Assembly: GCA_032622095.1 (NCBI GenBank)
Contig: CP136067.1
Location: 79,386,705-79,450,704 of the forward strand
Direction: 5' to 3'
Origin: Siphonodentalium dalli
Lineage: Eukaryota > Mollusca > Scaphopoda > Gadilida > Siphonodentaliidae
DNA length: 64,000 bases
Shown here: piece after piece, positions 1 to 10,939 of the stretch
Layout: every line of letters begins with the position of its first letter
Numbering within the stretch: position 1 is the stretch's first letter
The notes under the pieces: generated by a model
What the model was told of the DNA's origin: nothing
Seen by the model: only the letters and a program-made list of their open reading frames with translations
The model's database searches: none
Made by a program: the position numbers and the translations under genes

Positions 1-586
1 GAAATATGAAAAATTTATCATTTTGAAGGTCAAGGTCAGGTCGGGGTCACGATTTGACCCGTCCAAAACACCCAGTTGACAAAAGTAACCCCATGTATAA
101 AATTTCGTCGAAATACCATCAAAATTGGCGATTCGACCTTGAATTGACCCGATTTCAAGGTCAAGGTCACGTCGCACGGGCAAATGAATATGCTTATGAG
201 ACTCCCCATATGAAAGTACCCCCACATACCAAGTTTCATCGAAATCCCGTGATATTCGGGCGTTTTACCTTGAAATGACCCGATTTCAAGGTCAAAGTCA
301 CGTCGCACGGGCAAATTAATATGTTTATGCCACTCCCCGGCCGAAAATACACCCACATACCAAGTTTCATCGAAATCCCGTGATATTCGGGCGTTTGACC
401 TTGAAATGACCCGGTTTCAAGGTCAATGTCACGTCGCACGGGCAAATCAATATGCCTATGTCACCCCCGGCCGAAAATACCCACACATACCAAGTTTAAT
501 CGAAATCTGGTTGGCCGTTTTCGAGTTCATCGATTACACACACACAAACACACACACAAACAGATCTTCCAAAAATATATAATAGG
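1..586 (-). mobile_element. Helitron-like unit 0 (partial), with 131-bp internal tandem repeats
   Basis: This is the most 5' unit of the array continuing to 3274, and it is cut by the window edge. It contains about three copies of a 131-bp tandem unit, anchored by GTCGCACGGG at 171, 302 and 433. Each unit carries a 'TTTCAAGGTCAA' block and a 'CATACCAAGTTTCATCGAAA' block. A CA-rich microsatellite follows at about 535-562, then an AATATATAATAG tail that abuts the CTAG of the next unit at 587. Read on the minus strand this is the 5' end of a Helitron-like unit (TC-type start, then a CA/TG microsatellite). The short open frames on both strands follow the repeat and are not genes. Confidence 0.5.
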
Positions 587-1433
587 CTAGCATGTTAGCC
601 CGCCACTGGCGGCGTTCGTCAGAAACATGACAATTTTTTATTTTTTAATTTAATTTTTTGTTTTCAATGAGTTAATATTAATTTTTTGTTTATAACATGA
701 GTTAATTGTGCATTTTTAATTTACCGGATTTTTTTTTTTTTTTTTTGATTAATTTTTTAATTTAATTTTTGGTTTTTGGTTTTTCAATATTTTACCCGAT
801 TATACCTTATTTTACACGATTAAGGTGAAGAAGACATAAGAATCACTCAACACGCAGTACCCGTCACTAAAATAGGTATGATTTAAGGTACATCAGGCGG
901 AAAAACTGACCCGATGAAAATTCCCCCGTGCCTAGGAACGACAGACATAAGAATCACATTTTTTGTTTTCACACAACACGCAGTACCCGTCCCTAAAAGA
1001 GGTATGATTGAAAATTTCCCCCGTTCCTAGGAACGACGGACATAAGAATCACACAACACGTTAATTCTGCCTTTTTAATCGAGTTAAATGCATTTCGCGT
1101 TTCGCGTCCGTAGTTTCGTACGCATGGTTAACCGTTTAGCAACGTCGATGGCAATAAAGAGCGTTTGTCGGTTAACGACTCCAAATACGGTCAATATAAA
1201 GATCGTTAATGCCTTAACCCCCGAAGTGTCGTTTGCGGTGATTTTGATGATTGGGAGTGGAGAATGAGTGCTCAGAGCTTGTCCAAAATGCGACGTGGAC
1301 GATCCCCGTGGGTTTTTACCCTTATATACGAAATTTGACATCGATCCGCGCAGCCATTTTAGATTCTATGAAGTACCCAAATACACACACATATATATAT
1401 ACACATATACGGAAGTCTCAAAATATATAGGAG
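587..1433 (-). mobile_element. Helitron-like unit 1 of head-to-tail array
   Basis: On the minus strand the unit ends with a perfect short hairpin (CCGCCA-G-TGGCGG; plus-strand CCGCCACTGGCGG at about 600), about 10 nt and then CTAG. This is the classical Helitron 3' terminus. Its 5' end at about 1433 reads TCTCCTATATATTTTGAGAC on the minus strand and is preceded by an AC/AT microsatellite. The interior is AT-rich with poly-T stretches and no coding sequence, so the unit is non-autonomous. The frame at 1084-1341 (minus) does not resemble a known protein. Confidence 0.5.
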
Positions 1434-2643
1434 ACTAGCAGGTTAGCCCGCCACTGGCGGCATTCGTCCCATGGCTTTGTTCGAAAAATAAATTGCAACA
1501 GGTTCCGAGACACTTGTGCTGCATTTGCAGCAAATTTCGGCAATAGTCAGAAACATGACAATTTTAATTGAATTTTTTGTTTTTCAATGAGTTAATTATT
1601 TTGTTTTTCAATGAGTTAATTGTGCTTTTTTAATTGAATTTGTTGTTTTTAAATTTTACCCGATTTGTTTTGGTTTTTCAAGGAGTTAATTGTGCCTTTT
1701 TAATTTTGTTTTTTAATTTTACCCGATTTTTTTTGGTTTTTCAATGAACCCGTCCATGACACTTCCCGTATTTAGCAAGTTTGAGCTCAATCGGCTCGAG
1801 TCTATAAAGGACACACACATATATATGACACTTCCCGTAGGTAGCAAGTTTGAGCTCAATCGGCATTCCCTGGAATTTCCCAGTAAATATTTAGCAAGTT
1901 TGAGCTCAATCGGTCGAGTCTATAAAGGACACACTCATATATATGACACTTCCCGTAGGTAGCAAGTTTGAGCTCAATCGGCATTCCCTGGAATTTCCCG
2001 TAGATTGGCAGATTCCAGTAGCTTTATAACGGTATATCTGGGGAGAAATCTGATGCTATATTCGTGATTATCTGGGATGATTTCGGTAAATACAGAAGGT
2101 ATATACTGTAAAAACAAAGCGCGCCATCCGTGCTCGCGGGGAATAAATTTCGAGCGATAACGTTTGCGTAAATACGAAATTGTGAGTGTTGGTTTGTAAC
2201 CGGGAATTCTGAGAAGCATTATGCCTATAACTACCCCCCCCCCCTAAGCCCTGACCTAAGTGTCATACATACTATAACAATGATGTTGTAAGAGCTCCAA
2301 TAAATTTCCCCGCATAGGCAAGCACTCAATGTTCCCGTATAACTCTGCAGATGCCAATAACGTTGAATGGGAAACAGACGCTCTTTATAGAGATGCGTCA
2401 AAAACAAACGCTCATTAAATAATCACTTGATTAACCCACGCCGTGCCTTTGCGGTGATTTGAGATTGGAGAACGGGTGCTCTGAGCTTCTCTAAACCGCG
2501 ACCACGGTCGTGTCGGTGTGATTTGACACTTACATAGGAAGTTTGAGCTCAATCTGTACACGCGTTTTGGATTCTATGAAGTACCCACACACATATATAC
2601 ATATATACATATATATACGAAGTCTCAAAATATATAGTATAGA
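1434..2643 (-). mobile_element. Helitron-like unit 2 of head-to-tail array
   Basis: The unit starts with CTAG at 1434-1437, immediately after the preceding unit's AATATATAGGAGA end. It shares the CCGCCACTGGCGG hairpin and the following block 'TTCGTCCCATGGCTTTG' with the next unit. It ends near 2643 with the same GAAGTCTCAAAATATATAG tail after a CA/TA microsatellite. No transposase (Rep/Helicase) coding is present. Confidence 0.5.
1757..2000. repeat. Internal tandem repeat 'CACTTCCCGTA...TTTGAGCTCAATCGG'
   Basis: Three or so copies of a segment beginning TGACACTTCCCGTA and containing AGCAAGTTTGAGCTCAATCG occur at about 1757, 1826 and 1943. They are interrupted by TATATA-rich spacers, with a unit of roughly 117-120 bp for the later copies. 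The array lies inside Helitron-like unit 2 and accounts for the small open frame on the plus strand here. Confidence 0.6.
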
Positions 2644-3217
2644 CTAGCAGGTTAGCCCGCCACTGGCGGCATTCGTCCCATGGCTTTGTTCGAAAAAGCA
2701 ATTGCAACAGGTTCCGAGACACTTGTGCTGCATTTGTTTAATTATATTTTTAGTTGTTTTTGTTTTTTTTATTTTTTAATATGAATTTAAAGTTTTTTAA
2801 ATTTAATTTTTTTTTTTTCTGAATTGTTTTTTTATTTTTAAATTTTTTAAATTTTAAATTGTTTTAATTAATTTTTTTGTTTCTGGCGGAAAAAATTACC
2901 CGTAGAAATCCCCCCTTCCTAGGAACGACAGACAACGCTCGAGCGATAACATTACATTGAATTGAAAACAAACGCTTCCCGTCGTGAAATGTCTCTGCAT
3001 AATATTTCGAGCGACAGGCTACAGACTCTCGTCATACAGATAAGTAGATAGCGAAAACGACGCTCTTTATAGTCATTCACGGCTTGGGGCAACACGGAAA
3101 CGGTGCTCTGAGCTTCTCCAAAACGCGACCACGGCCGTGTCGGTGATATTTTACACTTACATACGAAATTTGAGCTCAATCTGTACACGCGTTTTGGAGT
3201 CCATGAAGTACCCACAT

Positions 3218-3248
<31 letters not shown>

Positions 3249-3274
3249 CGGAAGTCTCAAAATATATATATAGA
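2644..3274 (-). mobile_element. Helitron-like unit 3 of head-to-tail array
   Basis: This shorter unit has CTAG at 2644-2647, the CCGCCACTGGCGG hairpin and the same CCCATGGCTTTG block. A poly-T/AT stretch follows, then a tail with 'GAGCTCAATCTGTACACGCG', a CA/TA microsatellite and GAAGTCTCAAAATATATATAGA at 3241-3274. The array stops here and a different repeat begins. Confidence 0.45.
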
Positions 3275-4290
3275 CAAGAACACCATAGTCAGAAATGGTA
3301 ACGCGCTCAAGATCATATATTATATACCCACGATTGTAATTATAGAATCTTTTTCATTTCTGTTATTAACGCCCTCGGATGGATGTATATACTGTTCTAT
3401 AGATTCTAGATAGCTATGGTTCGCTGGGCGTTTTATTTATAGATAATGGGTTTTTCCGGTAGCATCTGTAGCTTTTTATTATGTCCTCTTGTTCTTCCTG
3501 ATGAAGGTCACAGGCATTGATATTGTAATGACCATTCAACAGTTTATATACCTCGATTAGATCTCCTCTAAATATCTTTTAATATATTTTAAACACGTCA
3601 GATTGAGTCTTATCATTCGGTCTTGGTAGAGTTTTGATTTGACGAACTTCTAGTTTTATTGCTTTTCTTTGTATTTCTCTAGCACAGTGCTTTGATATGT
3701 GTGCTGTGGGCTCCATGCAGAGTTACAGTATTCGATGATAGGTCTGACCATGCTTATGTAGAGTGATTAGAAAGTGTCGATGTCCAAGTTCGTGAATGTT
3801 CTGTTGAATATGCCGATGATTTGAGAAGCTTTATTGTTTTATGATATTGTAGGAAGGCTAATCTGGTCGTGTCAAATTGAGCTATAGCGATGGGATATCT
3901 CGCATGACAACACATTTCGGGTTTTCGTGGGGTGTGTATTCGCTGGATGTCTTATAGTTGCAGTATGTAACTATTATGGCCGCGTTAATTGCTTTCGATG
4001 TTTAGGTATGAACAATGTCTGGGCCATGCACTCTTGGCGGGAACACAATGCCTCCGATTTTTTATCCGCAATTAGAAGCTTTCTGGTGTGGTGAATGAGA
4101 AACCTGCAGTAATAAGCCGTAGTTTTTTGTAATAATTTGAAGGATTAGTTGTTTTAACGGAATTCTGAGGCGGTACATTCATGTAACCAATATATTTTAT
4201 ATTATAATTTATATTTATGGCTAATAATATGATCTTGAGGGCGTTACTATTTCTGATTATGGTGTTCTTGTTTGTAATTGGCATAGCTTA
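3275..4290 (-). mobile_element. Decayed LINE 3' coding fragment (reverse transcriptase C-terminal region) between short inverted repeats
   Basis: On the minus strand, conceptual translation gives typical C-terminal motifs of a jockey/CR1-type non-LTR retrotransposon. 3704-3765 encodes a 'SLYISMVRPIIEYCNSAWSP' block. Just before it comes 'QIIGIFNRTFTNLDI', and 3522-3566 encodes 'GDLIEVYKLLNGHYN'. Stops and frameshifts show it is dead. The fragment is bounded by about 45-bp inverted copies of a sequence containing CAAGAACACCATA (3275-3320, and reversed at about 4225-4275). The same boundary sequence starts the related copy at 30485. Confidence 0.7.
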
Positions 4291-6104
4291 TAATGTAAAC
4301 GCCAATAAACTAAAATGAAATTCTCAACTACACCTTTTACCGGGCTCGGCCTCGGGGTCGCACTACAGCTCGGATCGGGGGGTCGAACTACAACTTTTAA
4401 TCTGTCCCAAAAATTAACATTCTATAAATAGAACCCCCAATGCGCTATGGCAGCACCCAGGCGAAACAAGAATGTGTACATTAGTATACACGCGGCGCGC
4501 GTAACAATGGTAGAGATAGGTTGCCCGCATGTAAATATAATTGCCTATTCGGCCCAATTGTCCGTAATGTATGTAACTCGTTATCATAGCACTCTTAGTT
4601 CCGTGTGGTTTGGTACAAACTCGGGAGTCATACTATTTTTCGCCCAATTGTAAATTCGCGTACTGCACGAATTTAAATACGATTATAGGTAGTAGTATAG
4701 TAAAGGGCCGCTGTGGTATGGATTTTACTAGCACAGAGGGGTTTATGTCATCTCCCTCAAAACCGATAGGGCGAAAATATGGCGTGAAGCGGACCCCGTA
4801 TATAAATATATAGGGTATTAACGAATACAATTTCTTTATTTTAGGTAAAACTAGATTGTATATTTGCAATTAAAGGCGCGGGTACTATGATTTTGGTTTT
4901 ACTAGTGCCAAATGTGGTTTATCTCCCCAAAACCTCTGCACTGATGTATATATAGGGCTCAAATTTGATGTGAATGTTCTTGTATGGTAATGGTTCACAT
5001 TTGTTTGTTAGCCGCTGGTCTGCCAATTAGGGAAAGGATCGCCGAGAGATATATCAAATGATATATAACTTTTTATATGTTATAATTAGTAAACTGTGTA
5101 AACAGTTTAGTATAACAAATCAAGGTGGCGTTAATACGATGTCGTAGTCAGTGGGACGATAAACGTGTGCGATAAAGTTCACTTCCTTCGCACGCCTGAG
5201 TGATTCTGTATTTATTACACACCAGCTACTGTAGTCTATGTTCTTTAGTATCAACCAATGGTTTCTGTTTGGCTTCCATGCTATAGTTAGTCATCTACTC
5301 AACATAATATGTACGAGGTTGAATCATTAATGTAGTATAACGGTTTGGTTTTTCTTGCACGTCATTTGCGTTACACAATCTATCGGGGTCGATCTACAGT
5401 CCATTTGAGTGAAATTGGCATGCACACAAGCTGAAGTAGCGTAATTAACCGAAAGATAGAAACAAGACTGGTGTGTAATAAAATAGAGACTAACACAAAT
5501 TAATTCCAGATCCCGGGTATATATATAGTATGCGTGTGCATACTCGCGGATAGCAGAGATTCGACCGGGTGTCATGCATGACTCGAGCATGGCAGAAAAC
5601 TTCAGTTGCCTTGCAGTTTGTGGTCAGACCAACCTATATATATTGGCGGGACTGAACTCTGCCATGTAGTTTGACTGTGTATGATTGTATGTTGCTGAAA
5701 CTTAAACATTTAAGTAGCAGTTTGTCTAACCACTTTACCCTTGACATATTTATAATAACCGTTTCCAATCATTCTGGATATATGCGCCAGTACGTTTGGG
5801 TTGGGGAGAACATCAATTTTTCATTTGACACCAAAGACCAGCTCTACAACATGCACGTGGGATAATCACGGGAAATGTCCGGTTCCACGCTATTCCAAGT
5901 CATGTTCATCGGTTTGCCAATTTGTTCCATTTGTTGCATGTCACATTCCATTCATCCCATGCATTTAGACTAGTTACATGGTGGGTAAATAAAACTATCA
6001 GTACAATTTCAACCTATATTCTGAAATTTACAACTATTATTGCGCCAGGCATGATATTCTAAAATGGCCAAAGGTATAATGTGTACGTATATTGCGTGGA
6101 TTAT
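4291..6104. other. AT-rich non-coding stretch, partial repeat only
   Basis: No gene is recognised. 4325-4410 (CTTTTACCGGGCTCGG...) matches the sequence that follows the related LINE fragment at about 30972-31025, so it belongs to the same dispersed repeat. The remaining short frames at 4447-4869, 5327-5590 and 5671-5865 have no recognisable motif. Confidence 0.5.
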
Positions 6105-6466
6105 ATATGAGGACGGTAAACGATTACACTGTATCGATTTAAATCATTAAATCTCCATTGAAATAATGTAGTGTTTTACCTCTCAGGCTGACTTTAAACT
6201 AACATTTTGTTATCCTCGACCTAGGCCTCATATCCTCGACCTAGGCATCATATCTTCGACCTAGTATAGGTCTCATAATACCGTTAGCATAATTATGTAT
6301 ATATGACCTTCGTGCACCATTCACAAACGTGTGCATTGGCTCATGGCTCGAGTGGCAGTTTCAAGGTCTACTGCACTTAGACTGAGTCAGGCAGATCAAA
6401 TCGTGTCAAGATTAATCCTTAATTGTACGCATTCGATCTAAACTTAGACAAGACGAATTAAAACAT

Positions 6467-6474
6467 TATAAAAG
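6467..6474 (+). promoter_or_regulatory. Candidate TATA box (TATAAAAG) upstream of exon 1a
   Basis: A consensus TATAAAAG lies about 210 bp before the exon 1a ATG, just upstream of a block (CTGAACTTCAT...ATATCAGCGTGAATAAGCAAG) shared with the downstream copy. The corresponding stretch of the downstream copy (about 11228-11250) lacks it because of a short deletion. Assignment as a core promoter is inference from position and consensus only. Confidence 0.35.
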
Positions 6475-6684
6475 TTAGTAGGACTATAAACGCACTGAAC
6501 TTCATTTCATAATATCAGCGTGAATAAGCAAGATTTCCAAAACAACAAATGTATCATCTCCATACCATATCGCTCAAGGCCTCAACTTAGTCAGTCCATA
6601 TTCATCATATATTCGCATCATTCAACTTGTGGTGTGTCTCTGTGACACATTGGCTGCGAGAAAGTAATATTACTAGCTGCTGTT

Positions 6685-7045
6685 ATGATTCTTGAAGTCG
6701 TTTATGCTCACATGGCGAGTTTTATAATTATGTCTGCAACTTGCTTGTTATTCTGGGAACTATACAGAACAGTCAATCGACATCGACCGGGGCTACCACC
6801 AGGACCGAAAGCATTACCAATTATTGGCAATATATTGTGGTTGACTGGAGACGTGATGGCAAATTTACGCCACTTACGTCGAAAATATGGAGATGTGTTC
6901 TGCTTGAATATTGGTGGGAGGTTGATTTGTGTTCTTAACGGATATGACACAATAAGGGAAGCGTTCATTAAGCAAGGGTCTGTGTTTTCTGGACGACCAC
7001 GTGACATAAGTTTCCATACCGAGACTCCTGAGGTCAACGCTCATG
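6685..7045 (+). CDS. Cytochrome P450 (CYP2-clan-like), alternative exon 1a
   Basis: This first coding exon of a microsomal P450 monooxygenase encodes residues 1-120 plus the first base of codon 121. Residues 2-27 are a hydrophobic ER signal anchor. Residues 35-49 hold the Pro-rich hinge (PGLPPGPKALPIIGN), followed by the LRRKYGDVF and 'GRPRD' segments typical of CYP2-type enzymes. The start is the ATG before MILEVVYAH, with the hydrophobic anchor right behind it. The exon ends at ...NAHG with donor G|GTGAGC in phase 1, which fits the phase-1 acceptor of exon 2 at 18858. A near-identical exon lies at 11434-11794. Differences in the encoded protein are V6I, A8V, H9N, P35S and E92D. It may be an alternative first exon of the shared gene, or the relic of a tandem paralogue that lost its body. 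Confidence 0.85.
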
Positions 7046-7570
7046 GTGAGCATGCACATATTAACCATATCCATCGGACCGGATTCGAATGGTTTCGGGT
7101 GGGGGTGTATATAGCGGATTGACTTTGTTCGTATGTCCGTACGTCTGGCCAATGGCATAGCTCGCGAACGCAGCTACGGTTTGTTATCGGATCGGGATGA
7201 CTATACTTTTAAAGGAGGGCCCAATTTCCCAAAAAAGACGTTGTTTATGTTTTCCGTTCTATATGTTTCATATGTGTATCTGAAAATGATGTTTTGTGTC
7301 CACCCGCGCAGATATTTCCGCCATGGTTATCGGATCTCATTAACATTTGCTATGATGTCCATTCTCAGCTGGAATTTTTTTTATTTTGTATGAATATTAT
7401 ACCAAACGTAAATGTCAACGAAACATATGTTTGCGATTGAGTTAATCACGGACAACATATTGATTATTAATTAGATATGATATTATTGCCAAGAATATTG
7501 GCAGCGGTTTTGTCGGAAAATACGTCAAATAAAAATTAATAGTGGATTGTTTAACTAATTGCATGCACCA

Positions 7571-8850
7571 AGCATTCAATGTAGGTATATATGGCCTGAC
7601 TCAGTTATCATTGACATGGAACGTCATTAATATGGCTTTAGCCCCGTAGAGCGACATGCGCATTACACAAACAGTATCGCAAAATGGAAACAGAGGGCTG
7701 AACCCATGTAGTGCCACCTCACACTTCCAGACATAGTTTTTAGCATACTGATTCAGTCACCACATTGCTCCATAATACACACATGCAATACCAAGAAATG
7801 GGCCTGGAAGTCACCTAGTTTTAACACTGGATTGTACAACAATAACACGCTCAAAATCATATTGGGGTTAGATTTGGTGTTCATACATGCAGGTGTATGC
7901 ATAGTTTGTTTCACAGAATAAAGTAACTATATTAATATAATTGAAGCAGATTGGGATAGAATTGTTTCACATCATTTATTTTGATTACTAGTCAATACTA
8001 ATGGTGAAGACTAAATGGTATGTTAGGGTGGCACATGCATCAAGAGTTTGTCAATTTTAGTGACTTGTAAAATAGATCGTGGGACATGATTGGAAACAAC
8101 AGCGAAAAAGGAAAATATTTAAGATGGTATTTCTAATTAAAAAAAAACATTAAAAAGTGTCAAATATGGACAAGGGGTGGGTCCCAAATATTGCAGAGGA
8201 AAAAACATATTTGTTTTGGGGTGGTGGGTACCTTGTGGTCGGAAAATTGTTTTGGGCCTCGTGTCTGCAAATTTTCCCACTCATCAAAATATGTCGATAA
8301 ATTAATTATGCACTGTTCAAAGATACTTGCATTTGATATCACAATAAGGTTAACTAATGAAATGATAGACAAGTATTAAATGCCTTCAAATTTATGTAGA
8401 GACTTGAGATAAATGGTGTTAATTCCATTGATACATGTACATGCACCAGAGGAAATCATACCCGTTTTCGAACCATTTCGATCTCACAAAAGTACCGTAC
8501 ACTATTTGGATGTTGAGCTACTGGGTTTAATTTGAAGCTTAAATATTTTATGCCACTTACACATTTGGTGCAGAATTTATTCCGTGAATTTCTCTATTAC
8601 AAAAATCCTTCGCAGTGTGGACAGTGGCCTAGTTATTTTGTCCCGAAAATGAACATACACGAATTATTTTACATTTGAAATGCATGGAATTGTATGGATA
8701 TGGATGTAGTCTGTTGACTAATTTTGGATATAACAATAACCGCTGTGTTCGCATGTATATGTGCAAAATGATATATATGTGTATATTCAATGACACTGTG
8801 TTATATTAATGCAATTAATCTCACTCTGTTAGCAACAGACTGTTACCCGG
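7571..8850. other. Intronic non-coding sequence
   Basis: AT-rich DNA between the two exon-1 copies. No exon, RNA gene or recognised mobile element was seen. The paired open frames at 8160-8379 are mirror images of each other on opposite strands without motifs. Confidence 0.5.
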
Positions 8851-9900
8851 TAACCCTAAATAATTTCTATGAACATACTTGTAATATAATAGAGATGTAT
8901 ATTATGTTCTGATGGAATCCATAATTCTCTAATTTTCCAACACAAAATTAATGTGATTTTGCCCCAAAATGGCCAAAATAAACATTAAAATGTTTATTCA
9001 CACCATAAACCTCACATACCATGTGAAACTCACCATACAATGTTGTCTAATTGAATCAGTGACCACAAATGGGGTCGTCAATTGTTATTTCTACAGAGCT
9101 GGATTCCAGTTTTCACTGATTTTATTTTCGAAAAACCCAGCTCGCACTTATTATTATAAATGATAAAAACTTTTGGTGGGCAACTCTGTGATGTTGAGCA
9201 TTAAGAAACCTACCGCAACACATATCGGAAAAAAATAGAGGCCGGATGAGCAGGACTATCCACACTGGTTTAATATGAAAAAAATCACTATTTTCTATTA
9301 AAACCTCAATCACCCGAAATCCCCATAACCACAACATTTGACGCACCATGTAGTTACTTTTACTCGGTAACCCTAAATACTTTATACACACATACTTGCA
9401 ATATAATAGAGATGTATATTATGTTCTGATGGATTCCATAATTCTTTCATTTTCCAACACAAAATTAATGTGTTTTTGTCCCAAAATGGCCAAAATAAAC
9501 ATTAATACGTTCATTCACACTATAAACCTCACATACCATGTGAAACTCACCATACAATGTTGTCAAATTGAATCAGCGACCACAATGGCTCAACTGTTAT
9601 TTCTAGAGCTGGATTCCAGTTTTCACTTATTTTATTTTCGAAAAATGACCCCCTTCCCCAAAAAAAAATCCAGCTCACTGATTATTTTAAATGATAAAAA
9701 CTTTGGTCGGCAACTCTGTGATGTTGAGGACTATGAAACCTACCGCAACACATATCGGAAAAAAATAGAGGCCGGATGAGCAGGACTACCCACACTGGTT
9801 TAATATGCAAAAATCACAATTTTCTATTAAAACCTCAATCTCCACCCGAAATCCCCATAACCACACGATTTTGACGCACTCTGTAGATTAATGACACCGA
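8850..9900. repeat. Two-copy tandem duplication, unit about 517 bp
   Basis: The block beginning near 'TAACCCTAAATA' and containing AATATAATAGAGATGTATAT occurs at 8883 and again at 9400. The following 450 bp are also repeated, including 'ATGGCCAAAATAAACATTAA' and 'GAGGCCGGATGAGCAGGACTA'. More diverged fragments of the same unit continue at about 9970-10220 and 10490-10580 ('GGATTCCAGAATTC', 'ATTCCAGTTTTCACC'). Open frames inside are repeat-derived. Confidence 0.75.
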
Positions 9901-10939
9901 AAGTATAATTATAGATAGATAAAGCTAGGTGTTGCTATTAAATTGCATCCATTGACGACGTATAGGCCTATTATATGTTTTCGTTGGATTCCAGAATTCT
10001 ATCATTTTTCACCAAAAAGGGTGATGTTTACCCCTAAATGAACCCTAGAACACCACGATAACACAAGAAACACTTACATAATGTGAACATGAACATAATC
10101 TACAGTTTAGGTGAGTTTCCAACAAAAAATAACGTGATATGTTATTCCTGCAGCTCAATTCCAGTTTTCACCGATATATATATATACGAAAAAAAAATGG
10201 TTTTCCCCAAAAATCTCAGTTCGCACATATTTAGGTGTCTGGCTAACTCAGTTTTCATATTGCCCATATTCGTGCGAACATTTGATATATAATATGTATT
10301 GGTGGTCGGCGACATGATTCAACTCGAAAAATAACGCCCTTTCTGGTCTCGGCTGCTCCACTATTTAATTAATAATTTCACCAAGGTGGTTGAACCCTCA
10401 CGTGATGTCATTACGTTGCCAATGTCATTACATCATTAGCCCAAAATCCCTAAAACAAATTTCCCACACATCCCACGCTGTCATTTCTGTGAATTCAAAT
10501 AACATTACATTCGCATAAATAAATTGTCATTCTCAAAAAGGACTGTGATTCCAATTTTCACCAGTTTTTCATAAACAAAACACATAAATCATTTAAATCA
10601 CATCAAAATTTCAGAAAAACATTAAAAAGAGAAGTAATGAAGTCTGAATGCACAGGGTAGTTTGGAAAATGAGCCTGTCGTAACACTACACACATTTGGT
10701 CCTCATTCTAGTGCAACAGTAAACATAAACTGTATTTTATTTTATTTTATTGTGATAGTGGCTACAATTATTGCTAATTTTGGGAGCAGTTTCCATGGTT
10801 ACCGCACCACTTTTTTTGATAGGGACTATCTTGTAGCATATAATCTAACCTTTCATATGTCATACAAAAAATCGCTTGAGTACCATAGGTATACATTAAA
10901 CTTCTTGAATGTGGTCATTTTGGGGTCCTATAGTATGCG
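9901..10939. other. Intronic non-coding sequence with decayed repeat fragments
   Basis: Apart from the diverged fragments of the 517-bp unit noted above, nothing recognisable is present. The frames at 10083-10292 and 10662-10949 have no family signature. Confidence 0.45.

Larger units (their letters stand above)
6105..7570 (+). repeat. Duplicated P450 promoter/exon-1 segment, copy A
   Basis: Copy A runs from about 'ATATGAGGACGGTA' (6108) to the shared 'TTGTTTAACTA.TTGCATGC' block (about 7545-7570). It matches 10940-12295 through the 5' flank, exon 1 and about 500 bp of the intron behind it. Identity is highest in and around the exon. The copies are about 4.75 kb apart (6685 versus 11434). 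Confidence 0.8.

Noticed and set aside
6741-7158. Other-frame ORFs over exon 1a and its intron
   Set aside because: Out of frame with the P450 coding sequence; the same pattern appears over exon 1b.
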